Source of the DNA: an uncultured Gemmatimonadota bacterium
GTDB taxonomy: Bacteria > Gemmatimonadota > Gemmatimonadetes > Longimicrobiales > Gaopeijiaceae
DNA length: 5,312 bases
Assembly: GCA_938030915.1 (NCBI GenBank)
Contig: CALHIO010000295.1
Coordinates: 1-5,312 of the forward strand
Direction: 5' to 3'
How positions within the stretch are numbered: position 1 is the stretch's first letter; each line of letters starts with the position of its first letter. A program made the position numbers and the translations under genes. The notes beneath the pieces were generated by a model, which did not search any database, was not told the origin of the DNA, and was given only the letters and a program-made list of their open reading frames with translations. Of the stretch, positions 1 to 5,312 are shown in pieces.

Positions 1-1969
1 GGAGGGCGTCGTCGTGCGACACGACCCGCGCGATTCGATTGCCCTCGACCACGATATCGACGTCAGAGAGCAGATCCTCCGAGACTCCATCGAAGACGAG
101 ACCGGCGTGAATGACGGATCGGTTGGCCGGAACGATTCGACTCCACTCGAGATCGACCGGAATGTCCTCGATGACGCCACTCTCCAGCCACACACGCCGG
201 AGCCGATCCGTCGTCAGATACACGATCGAGCGTGAATCCGAGGTCCACGATATGTCCGACGTCGTCTCGTTGTTGAGTCGGATGGGTGGTCCCGCGGGGT
301 CTCCGTCAGGGGTTACCGGAAGGATCCAGAGCACGCCATTGGACACGTACGCGAACCACGAACCGTCGGGTGACCATGCCGGGCCGTCGGTGGAGCGGGT
401 CCCGGTCGAGGAGTGGGGCAGGAAGTCCAGCCAACGCTCGTCGGACTGCCGGTACGGCCACGCCATATCGCCCCCGTCCTCATCGCCGTCCTGCGCCGCG
501 GGCCGGGGCACCCGCATCAGGAGTGCCTTGTTCACCCCCTCCCGATACCGCGTCGAGTACGGCGCGAGCGCGGATACGCCGACATGCGTTCCATCCGGCG
601 ACCACGTCGGTCGCCCAGGCCCGAACAGTCCCGACCGGACCGTGATCGAGCTCCCGCTCTCCACCGAGACCACGCGCACCCCGGCGTCCCGACCGCCCCC
701 ACCGATGTATGCGATCTCCCGACCGTCGGGAGACCACGATGGCATCGCGCCTCCCCCGCGCGTCACCTGTCGCGCTTCGCCGCTCGCCATGTCGTGCACC
801 CACAGATCGACGGGGCCACCCCGATCCGACGCGAACGCCAGACTGCTCCCGTCCGGAGACCACGCTGCATCGAGCTCGACCCACGGATCATCCGTCAGCC
901 GCTGAGGGGCTCCGCCGATCGGCATCAACCACAGATCACCGAGCGCGGTGAAGGCCACCTGCTCGCCGTCCGGTGACACCGCCGGAGACACGATCCCTCG
1001 AACCGGCCGTGCGGGCGAAGCCTCGAAGCTTCGCAGGCGCTTTCGATACGTCGGCCGATCGAGCGAGACCGTGGCGGAAAACGGGATCTCCTCCGCCGAG
1101 CCGCCGGCAGTCGGTCGAGTCCGGACCCGGCCGTCCGCGGTGTAGAGAAGCCGATCGCCGTCCAGCCAATGCGGCCGGAACGGAAACACGTCCTCTCCGT
1201 CCGCACTGACCCGCGTCGAGATACCATCGCCCGAGGCCGGAACGACGTGCATCGTGCTCGAGCCATACGCCCCGATACTGTACGCGATCGATCCTCCGTC
1301 CGGACTCCACGAGGGCGCGAAGCCGTCAACGTCGGAGAGCTCGGCAACGCGGGTCGCTCCACCCGTGCTGGACCATCGCCAGACCCCCGCGTCGGCACCG
1401 TCGGTCACGTACGCGATGTCCCCGTTAGGGCCATAGACCGGTGAATACTCGTTGTCCGGACCCTCGATCAGCCGTCGTACCCGTCCCGTCTCGACCGTCA
1501 CCTCCCACACGTCGTAGGTACCGGCTCGATCGGACGAGAAAACGACCCGGGAACCGTCCGGCGACCAGTGGGGCTCCCGGTCATCGAACGGACCGTTCGT
1601 GAGCCGGGCCAACCCTTCGCCGTCGGATCCGATCACCCAGAGGTCGTAGTCCCCACCCCAATACGCCTGGAAGACGATGCGCTCGCCGTCGGGCGACCAC
1701 GCCGGCTGCCGGGCATCACCGAACGGATCGGTCAGCGGCGTCGCCTCTCCTCCGGTCGCGGCCAACGTCCAGATCCGGCCAAGGACGTCGATCGCGAGGG
1801 TCGCTCCATCCGGCGAGACCGCAGCCGCCATGTTCGTGCCTTCCCGGATCGTGACCTCGATGCCGGTCTCACGGACGACCGGATCGGGGTCGCCCACGCC
1901 GGGCGTCAGACCGAGGAGACAGAGGGCAGCGGGGACGACCGACGCGAAGCTGAGCTTACGGGCGGACAT
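1..1969 (-). CDS. Exported TolB/PD40 beta-propeller protein fused to an amidohydrolase domain (3' end outside window)
   Basis: I translated the minus strand by hand from the ATG at 1969. It stays open for 656 codons to the window edge, so the C-terminus is missing. The start has a good Shine-Dalgarno, AAGGAG, seven bases upstream. Residues 1 to about 27 look like a Sec signal peptide: MSARKLSF, then a hydrophobic run through AALCLLGL. From about residue 45 to 600 there are about twelve PD40 (WD40-like, TolB-type) repeats, typified by PAWSPDGERIVF, PHWSPDGSRVVFSSDR and AAWSPDGSSLAFASDR. A linker between repeats six and seven suggests two six-bladed propellers. From residue 619 the sequence HAGLVFDGVSEDLLSDVDIV followed by VEGNRIARV matches the N-terminal beta-sandwich of imidazolonepropionase-like amidohydrolases. 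The metal-binding HxH should lie just beyond position 1. Such fusions are usually about 1,000 residues or more. It is likely periplasmic or surface-associated; the substrate is unknown. Confidence 0.9.
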   Translation of the reverse strand, partial: MSARKLSFASVVPAALCLLGLTPGVGDPDPVVRETGIEVTIREGTNMAAAVSPDGATLAIDVLGRIWTLAATGGEATPLTDPFGDARQPAWSPDGERIVFQAYWGGDYDLWVIGSDGEGLARLTNGPFDDREPHWSPDGSRVVFSSDRAGTYDVWEVTVETGRVRRLIEGPDNEYSPVYGPNGDIAYVTDGADAGVWRWSSTGGATRVAELSDVDGFAPSWSPDGGSIAYSIGAYGSSTMHVVPASGDGISTRVSADGEDVFPFRPHWLDGDRLLYTADGRVRTRPTAGGSAEEIPFSATVSLDRPTYRKRLRSFEASPARPVRGIVSPAVSPDGEQVAFTALGDLWLMPIGGAPQRLTDDPWVELDAAWSPDGSSLAFASDRGGPVDLWVHDMASGEARQVTRGGGAMPSWSPDGREIAYIGGGGRDAGVRVVSVESGSSITVRSGLFGPGRPTWSPDGTHVGVSALAPYSTRYREGVNKALLMRVPRPAAQDGDEDGGDMAWPYRQSDERWLDFLPHSSTGTRSTDGPAWSPDGSWFAYVSNGVLWILPVTPDGDPAGPPIRLNNETTSDISWTSDSRSIVYLTTDRLRRVWLESGVIEDIPVDLEWSRIVPANRSVIHAGLVFDGVSEDLLSDVDIVVEGNRIARVVSHDDAL

Positions 1970-1976
1970 CGTACGA

Positions 1977-1982
1977 CTCCTT
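1977..1982 (-). promoter_or_regulatory. Shine-Dalgarno of the propeller-amidohydrolase gene
   Basis: The minus strand reads AAGGAG seven bases before the ATG at 1969. This supports that start over any internal one. Confidence 0.75.
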
Positions 1983-2027
1983 GAGGGGCGATCACCGGCG
2001 GGCGACGCACGTATAGGATGTCGTGGT

Positions 2028-2051
2028 TGCCCGGCCGGCAATGCCCGGGCA
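2028..2051 (-). terminator. GC-rich hairpin after the sulfurtransferase gene, possible terminator
   Basis: Arms TGCCCGG (2028-2034) and CCGGGCA (2045-2051) are perfectly complementary across a 10-base spacer. The hairpin begins about 11 bases past the sulfurtransferase stop codon on the minus strand. No T-tract follows it on that strand, so it is not a canonical intrinsic terminator. It could slow polymerase, protect a 3' end, or simply reflect GC-rich sequence. If it does not terminate, the sulfurtransferase and the propeller gene (93-bp gap) could share a transcript. Confidence 0.35.
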
Positions 2052-2062
2052 GCGACGACCGC

Positions 2063-2938
2063 TTATCGCTCGACGGGCGCTCTCACGAGATTGCCCCACT
2101 CGGTCCACGAGCCGTCGTAGTTCCGAACCTTCCCGAAGCCGAGCAGGTGAGTGAGCACGAACCAGGTGTGGCTCGACCGCTCACCGATCCGGCAATACGC
2201 GACGACATCATCGTCCGGCGAGAGCCCCTGCTCCTCCAGGTAGATCGCGCGCAGCTCGTCAACCGACCGGAACGTGCCATCGTCATTCGCCGCCCGCTTC
2301 CACGGCACGCTGGACGCGCCGGGGATATGGCCACCCCGAAGGGCTCCTTCCTGCGGGTAGTCGGGCATGTGCAGGAGCTCGCCCTTGAACTCCTGCGGCG
2401 AACGCACGTCGACCAGACGACCGTTCGTCTTCAGATGCTCTATCACGTCCTCACGGAACGCCCGGACGGTGGTGTCATCGCGTTCGACGACCGGATACTC
2501 GCCCCGGGCCGAATCCGGCACGTCCGTCGTCATGTCGCGTCCTTCGGCCATCCACTTCGCGCGGCCGCCGTCGAGCAGTCTCACATCCGGATGGCCGAAG
2601 AGGGTGAAGACCCAGAGCGCGTACGCAGCCCACCAGTTGAAGTTGTCGCCGTAGAAGACGACGGTGGTGTCCCGCGAGATCCCCTTCACCGCGAGAAGCT
2701 CCGCGAACGCCGCGCCGTCGAGGTAGTCGCGCGTGAGGGCGTCGTTCAGGTCCATGTGCCAGTCGATCTTGACCGCCCCCGGGATATGACCGGTGTCGTA
2801 CAGCAGAACGTCCTCGTCCGACTCGACGACGACGACATCGGGGTCGTCCAGGTGGTCGGCGAGCCAGCCCGTCGAAACGAGACGCTCGGGATGGGCGTAC
2901 TGCTCGAACCGCGGATCAGAATCATGTGCGACGGACAT
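2063..2938 (-). CDS. Thiosulfate sulfurtransferase, two-domain rhodanese (CysA2/SseA-like)
   Basis: This encodes a 291-residue cytoplasmic protein that moves sulfane sulfur from thiosulfate or a related donor to a thiophilic acceptor through a cysteine persulfide. Two rhodanese domains are visible. The N-terminal one (about 18-130) carries GHIPGAVKIDW near residues 50-60 but has FYGDNFNWW where an active-site loop would sit, with no cysteine, as expected for the inactive domain. The C-terminal one (about 155-286) has LVDVRSPQEF, GGHIPGASSVPW and the catalytic loop YCRIGERSSHTW, with the nucleophile at Cys249. This loop and the ending NYDGSWTEWGN closely resemble mycobacterial CysA2-type enzymes as I remember them. 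I chose the ATG at 2938 because GGAGGT lies just upstream. An in-frame ATG at 2965 would add nine unconserved residues. The gene is divergent from the sufE-like gene. The donor and acceptor in the cell are unknown. Confidence 0.95.
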   Translation of the reverse strand: MSVAHDSDPRFEQYAHPERLVSTGWLADHLDDPDVVVVESDEDVLLYDTGHIPGAVKIDWHMDLNDALTRDYLDGAAFAELLAVKGISRDTTVVFYGDNFNWWAAYALWVFTLFGHPDVRLLDGGRAKWMAEGRDMTTDVPDSARGEYPVVERDDTTVRAFREDVIEHLKTNGRLVDVRSPQEFKGELLHMPDYPQEGALRGGHIPGASSVPWKRAANDDGTFRSVDELRAIYLEEQGLSPDDDVVAYCRIGERSSHTWFVLTHLLGFGKVRNYDGSWTEWGNLVRAPVER

Positions 2939-2942
2939 CGAT

Positions 2943-2948
2943 ACCTCC
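2943..2948 (-). promoter_or_regulatory. Shine-Dalgarno deciding the sulfurtransferase start
   Basis: The minus strand reads GGAGGT four bases before the ATG at 2938. It falls inside the coding sequence if the upstream ATG at 2965 is used, so it favours the shorter 291-residue protein. Confidence 0.8.
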
Positions 2949-3009
2949 GGAAATGGCAGGTGCAATCACCTTGGGACGCGACAGTACCCGAAGTGTCGAG
3001 CGGGGTTCG

Positions 3010-3033
3010 CGGTTCCCGACTCGGGCGGAACCG
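3010..3033. promoter_or_regulatory. Inverted repeat in the divergent sulfurtransferase/sufE spacer, candidate operator
   Basis: CGGTTCC (3010-3016) and GGAACCG (3027-3033) form a perfect 7-bp dyad with a 10-base spacer. It is the clearest symmetry in the 122 bp between the two divergent genes and sits nearer sufE, ending 11 bases before its Shine-Dalgarno. It could bind a dimeric regulator acting on both genes or fold as a leader hairpin of sufE. I could not identify convincing -35/-10 boxes for either gene. In GC-rich DNA such a dyad can occur by chance. Confidence 0.35.
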
Positions 3034-3043
3034 TCCCGCCACC

Positions 3044-3050
3044 GGGAGGT
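3044..3050 (+). promoter_or_regulatory. Shine-Dalgarno of the sufE-like gene
   Basis: GGGAGGT ends ten bases before the ATG at 3061. The spacing is slightly long but usable. It supports 3061 rather than the in-frame upstream ATG at 2926, which would run back into the divergent gene. Confidence 0.6.
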
Positions 3051-3060
3051 AGCCCACCCT

Positions 3061-3495
3061 ATGAGCATCCCGGCATCGTTACAGAAGGTTGTCACCCGCT
3101 TCGAGCGCGCACCGAAGGACCTCCGGGTCCAGGCGCTTCTCCAGTACGCGAAGAAGGTCCCACCCCTTCCCGAAGACATGCTCGACGACCGCTCGGGACT
3201 CGAGCAGGTGCACGAGTGCCAGACTCCGTTCTTCCTGGCGACCCGGGTGGACCCGGACGGGTCCGTGTACCTCTTCTTCGACGCTCCGCCCGAAAGTCCG
3301 ACAGTCCGGGGCTTCGCGGGCATTCTGTACGAGGGCCTGAACGGCCTCGACTCCGACGATGTCCTCGCCGTTCCGCCCGACTTCTACAGCACGATGGGAC
3401 TCGGTGAGGTCGTATCGCCGCTTCGACTGCGCGGCATGAGTGCGATTCTGGCGCGGTTGCAGCGTCAGGTGCGGGAAGCGATCGATCAGACGTAG
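3061..3495 (+). CDS. sufE: SufE family Fe-S assembly sulfur acceptor
   Basis: This encodes a 144-residue cytoplasmic protein, the usual SufE length. SufE proteins accept persulfide sulfur from the cysteine desulfurase SufS, stimulate it, and pass the sulfur to the SufBCD scaffold. The N-terminal helices (LQKVVTRFERAPKDLRVQAL) and the LEQVHECQTPFFLATRV segment fit the family. The persulfide-carrying cysteine would be Cys53, in place of the GCQS-type context of E. coli SufE. The downstream VYLFFDAPPESPTVRGFAGI and LRLRGMSAIL stretches are also typical of the fold. No sufS or sufBCD is visible. The neighbour across the divergent spacer is a rhodanese, another persulfide enzyme, which raises the possibility that this SufE takes or gives sulfur there. 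A CsdE-like role is also possible. It faces the DUF6899-like gene tail to tail with a 33-bp gap. Confidence 0.92.
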   Translation: MSIPASLQKVVTRFERAPKDLRVQALLQYAKKVPPLPEDMLDDRSGLEQVHECQTPFFLATRVDPDGSVYLFFDAPPESPTVRGFAGILYEGLNGLDSDDVLAVPPDFYSTMGLGEVVSPLRLRGMSAILARLQRQVREAIDQT

Positions 3496-3528
3496 GCGGA
3501 CGAAGACGTCTCCGGACCAGGTGGACGC

Positions 3529-3825
3529 CTACTCCTTCGAATCCGCCGACAGGCGGTCCCTCCGAGCCGTGTAGACGTCCCCGCTCTCGGCGATCTTCTC
3601 GTCCTCGTATGGCGCCGTCACTCGCCGATACAGCTCGAGCTTGGCACACTCGAGGACACCGATGGCTTCGTTGAGGTGCGCATATCGAGTGCGTCCCGCG
3701 GCCTCGGCAGATCGTGCGAGGTAGGCGTCGACGAGCATCGTGATCGCGTAGTTCAGCTCACCGGCATGGGCCGGAGCACCTCCGGCGGCAAGGCGTGCTC
3801 GGGCGTCCTGATCGATGTAGGGCAT
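3529..3825 (-). CDS. Small conserved protein of unknown function, DUF6899-like
   Basis: This encodes a 98-residue soluble protein with no signal peptide or membrane segment. I recognise the pattern of a small uncharacterised family, remembered as DUF6899, found in scattered bacteria and phages. It starts MPYIDQDAR, has GELNYAIT (22-29), a helical core LNEAIGVLECAKLELYRRV (51-69) and ends with PYEDEKIAESGDVY (72-85). The one cysteine is Cys60. The last dozen residues (ARRDRLSADSKE) look like a charged, less conserved tail. The function is unknown. The start is chosen because MPYI is typical of the family, even though no clear Shine-Dalgarno precedes it. It lies 72 bp downstream of the AlaX gene on the same strand, so co-transcription or coupling is possible. 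The family name is from memory and should be confirmed by a profile search. Confidence 0.85.
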   Translation of the reverse strand: MPYIDQDARARLAAGGAPAHAGELNYAITMLVDAYLARSAEAAGRTRYAHLNEAIGVLECAKLELYRRVTAPYEDEKIAESGDVYTARRDRLSADSKE

Positions 3826-3897
3826 GGGCTCGATTCGGATAGAGAGGTTCAGCGGCGGAAAGTGTCCCGTCTCGACCGGGCCCGCGACCCTGAGGCC

Positions 3898-5073
3898 TCA
3901 CCCCAGAAGAGCGACGGCTGCTTCGCGGTTGGACAGCCGGTTGGCCCGACCCTGGAAGACGCCGCCCTTCCCTCCGCCCTTCCCCTCGAGAAGGTGCGCA
4001 ATGCGAGGCCCCAACTCCGACGCGTCGATCGTGGACTCTTCGCCTGCCGCGAGGAGAAAGAACCCCACCTCCCCTTCGCCGGCCGTGAGCAATACCGCAC
4101 GCTTCGAATCAATCGAGGTGAGCTCGCGCGCGACTCGCTGCATGAACGACAGGTCGTGACTGCCGAGATGCTCTGCGGATACGACGCCGGCGCGCGCGGC
4201 CAGCTGGCTTGCGAGCGCGGTTGCGAGCTCCTCCTCGAGACGGCGCACCGTCCGAGCCCCATCCTTCACCTGCTCGATCCTCAGCTCCGCCGCGTCGACC
4301 AACTCGTCGTCCGCCACCCCGAGCACGCCACGAAGCAAAGCCGTCCGCTCGACCTCCTGGCCCAAACGCCGCCGAAGCCTCTCCCCCGCCACGTAGAAGA
4401 CACGAGTCCCGCCCCGAAGGGACTCCGTGCCCAGGAGCTTGATCGCCTCCAGCTCCGCCGTGCTCGAGCAGTGGGTGCCGCCGCACGTATTGAGGTCGAT
4501 ACCGTCGATCTCGACGAGCCGTACGTCACCCGAGTGCCCGGCGGGAAGCCCGCGCGACCGAACATCAGTGCGCTCGTACTCGTCCATGCTCACCCGGCGC
4601 GCGGTGACCGGACGGGCCGCCCGAATCTCCGCAGCCACCGCGTCCTCCAGCAATCGGAGCTGCCCCTCGTCGATGGCTGGTACGTCGAGCTCGATGTCCG
4701 AGACGTGCTCGCCGAGATGGAATGCGGTCGTCAGCCAACCGAACCGGTCCGCCGCAACCGCCGTCAGAAGATGTTGCGCGGTGTGCTGCTGCATGTGGTC
4801 GAACCGGCGGGTCCAATCGAGCTCGACGGTCACCACCCCGGGTTCGAGTGGCGTCTCCAGAACGTGAAGGATGACCCCGTCGCGCCTTTGCACATCGGTC
4901 ACCGTCACCCCACCCACGCGGCCAAGGTCCGCGGGCTGGCCCCCTCCCTCGGGGTACAGCACCGTGTCGGCGAGGACCACGAAGGGCTCGCCGTTCTTCG
5001 TGCCCGCCTCGATCACCGAGGTCTCCAGTCGCGCGAGGCGCGAATCTCGTTCGTAGGCGGGCAGGTCGGACAC
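3898..5073 (-). CDS. AlaX-type alanyl-tRNA editing protein, long form with DHHA1-like C-terminus
   Basis: This 391-residue stand-alone editing enzyme is related to the editing half of alanyl-tRNA synthetase. Such proteins deacylate tRNA-Ala wrongly charged with serine or glycine, in the cytoplasm. Residues 1-90 form the N-terminal beta region, with the family signature YPEGGGQPADLG (40-51). The zinc-binding editing core holds HTAQH (His97, His101) and CGGTH (Cys197, His201), so all four metal ligands are present. Residues about 240-300 are charged and probably coiled coil. The C-terminal third, with VLLTAGEGEVGFFLLAA and a glycine-rich GKGGGKGG (364-371), matches the DHHA1/C-Ala domain of long AlaX proteins. 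No DHHA2 or aminoacylation domain is present, so it is not AlaRS itself. The start is GTG at 5073, the only usable initiator before an in-frame stop at 5092-5094. No strong Shine-Dalgarno is visible. Confidence 0.94.
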   Translation of the reverse strand: MSDLPAYERDSRLARLETSVIEAGTKNGEPFVVLADTVLYPEGGGQPADLGRVGGVTVTDVQRRDGVILHVLETPLEPGVVTVELDWTRRFDHMQQHTAQHLLTAVAADRFGWLTTAFHLGEHVSDIELDVPAIDEGQLRLLEDAVAAEIRAARPVTARRVSMDEYERTDVRSRGLPAGHSGDVRLVEIDGIDLNTCGGTHCSSTAELEAIKLLGTESLRGGTRVFYVAGERLRRRLGQEVERTALLRGVLGVADDELVDAAELRIEQVKDGARTVRRLEEELATALASQLAARAGVVSAEHLGSHDLSFMQRVARELTSIDSKRAVLLTAGEGEVGFFLLAAGEESTIDASELGPRIAHLLEGKGGGKGGVFQGRANRLSNREAAVALLG

Positions 5074-5112
5074 GGCTCGGAATCGGGAAGATCAGGGTGA
5101 CGGAGGCGCGAC

Positions 5113-5141
5113 ATGGTGTCCGAGCGGGCAGGGTCCGTCAA
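5113..5141 (-). promoter_or_regulatory. Weak candidate promoter for the AlaX gene
   Basis: On the minus strand TTGACG (5136-5141) matches five of six bases of the -35 consensus. At 17-bp spacing the -10 position reads CACCAT, only three of six. The location would give a leader of about 30 bases before the GTG. The half-match makes this a suggestion only. Confidence 0.2.
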
Positions 5142-5146
5142 GCGGT

Positions 5147-5163
5147 CCCGGGATCGCCCCGGG
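5147..5163. repeat. CCCGGG hairpin in the intergenic region
   Basis: CCCGGG (5147-5152) and CCCGGG (5158-5163) are each self-complementary and can pair across a 5-base loop. No T-tract follows on either strand, so it is unlikely to be an intrinsic terminator. It lies between two divergent genes, where no terminator is required. Confidence 0.3.
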
Positions 5164-5235
5164 CTACTCCGGACATCAGCCGTGGATGGTTAGATTCTTC
5201 AGCGAGCCGGCTGCCTGGCCCGCCACCGAGCAGCC

Positions 5236-5264
5236 CTCTATAACTGCCCGTAACATCATATACC
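5236..5264 (+). promoter_or_regulatory. AT-rich promoter-like patch upstream of the gene at 5310
   Basis: In an otherwise GC-rich spacer this stretch contains TATAAC (5239-5244, five of six to the -10 consensus) and TATACC (5259-5264). Neither has a convincing -35 box at normal spacing. It lies 45-75 bases before the ATG at 5310 on the plus strand, a sensible promoter position. The 236-bp spacer 5074-5309 otherwise holds two hairpins and no gene that I can support. Confidence 0.35.
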
Positions 5265-5274
5265 CAGCCGGCAA

Positions 5275-5292
5275 AGATTGGTGCTCCAATCT
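5275..5292. promoter_or_regulatory. Perfect 7-bp inverted repeat just before a Shine-Dalgarno
   Basis: AGATTGG (5275-5281), loop TGCT, CCAATCT (5286-5292) form a perfect dyad abutting the purine-rich ribosome binding site of the gene at 5310. As DNA it could be an operator for a dimeric repressor. As RNA it would be a compact 5' leader hairpin next to the ribosome site. The sequence alone does not decide between these. Confidence 0.5.
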
Positions 5293-5305
5293 GGGAGGGG
5301 AGGAG
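5293..5305 (+). promoter_or_regulatory. Strong Shine-Dalgarno of the gene starting at 5310
   Basis: A purine run containing GGAGG (5299-5303) sits six bases before the ATG at 5310. This is the strongest ribosome binding site in the window and the main evidence that a gene begins here. Confidence 0.7.
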
Positions 5306-5309
5306 CATC

Positions 5310-5312
5310 ATG
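5310..5312 (+). CDS. Start codon of a rightward gene (only first codon in window)
   Basis: The window ends on an ATG placed ideally behind a GGAGG ribosome binding site, with an AT-rich promoter-like patch upstream. A rightward gene, divergent from the AlaX gene, almost certainly begins here. Its product cannot be inferred from this window. Confidence 0.6.

Noticed and set aside
111..1444. Several overlapping plus-strand open frames of 60 to 264 codons
   Set aside because: All lie opposite the propeller gene. Repeated PSGDH-type strings in one of them are the antisense reading of the WSPDG codons.
245..1825. Possible direct-repeat or CRISPR-like array from the recurrent GACCAC/CCGTCCGG motif
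   Set aside because: The spacing of about 120-130 bases, the degenerate copies and the uninterrupted coding frame show that these are protein repeats, not a CRISPR array.
2018..3052. 344-codon open frame on the plus strand
   Set aside because: It is antisense to the sulfurtransferase and carries its mirror-image codon bias. No domain or ribosome binding site supports it.
2926..3060. Longer sufE start at 2926
   Set aside because: It would add 45 unconserved residues and overlap the 5' end of the divergent sulfurtransferase. The ATG at 3061 has its own Shine-Dalgarno and gives the normal family length.
3496..3528. Terminator between the convergent sufE and DUF6899-like genes
   Set aside because: The 33-bp gap contains only a short AGACGTCT palindrome, with no stable stem and no T-tract on either strand.
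3676..5100. 474-codon open frame on the plus strand
   Set aside because: It lies opposite the AlaX and DUF6899-like genes, whose motifs are unmistakable. Its translation shows no recognisable family and has the Arg/Pro/His-rich look of a GC-rich antisense shadow.
5010..5114. Short minus-strand frame from the ATG at 5114 overlapping the AlaX start
   Set aside because: It begins MSRLRHPDLPDSEPCP, is out of frame with AlaX, stops after roughly 33 codons and has no family resemblance. A frameshifted AlaX N-terminus is not needed because the GTG start gives a complete family-like beginning.

Overview
This is a GC-rich, densely coding bacterial chromosomal window. It contains five recognisable protein genes and the first codon of a probable sixth. 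No rRNA, tRNA, CRISPR array, transposase or phage structural gene was seen. High GC, strong GGAGG-type ribosome binding sites, a secreted TolB-like propeller fused to an amidohydrolase, and a CysA2-type sulfurtransferase fit Gemmatimonadota or a similar environmental high-GC phylum. That placement is inferred from gene style only.

Layout, left to right. (1) 1-1969, minus strand: the N-terminal 656 codons of a large exported protein with about twelve PD40/TolB-type beta-propeller repeats, then the first strands of an amidohydrolase domain; the gene runs off the left edge. (2) 2063-2938, minus: a two-domain thiosulfate sulfurtransferase with active site CRIGERS. (3) 3061-3495, plus: a SufE family sulfur acceptor, divergent from the sulfurtransferase across a 122-bp spacer that holds a 7+7 bp dyad. 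(4) 3529-3825, minus: a 98-residue conserved protein of unknown function resembling DUF6899. (5) 3898-5073, minus: a long-form AlaX alanyl-tRNA editing protein with a C-terminal DHHA1-like region. (6) 5074-5309: an intergenic region with AT-rich promoter-like sequence, a 7-bp perfect hairpin and a strong Shine-Dalgarno, leading to an ATG at 5310-5312 that opens a rightward gene.

How the genes may work together. The rhodanese and SufE are both persulfide-handling proteins. Their divergent arrangement suggests shared control of sulfur mobilisation for Fe-S cluster assembly or sulfur detoxification, although no cysteine desulfurase or scaffold gene is in view. AlaX hydrolyses mischarged tRNA-Ala and may be co-transcribed with the small DUF6899-like gene, which lies 72 bp downstream on the same strand. 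The propeller-amidohydrolase probably works in the cell envelope and has no obvious link to the others. The least explained items are the DUF6899-like protein and the two dyads; the remainder is ordinary housekeeping and accessory content.
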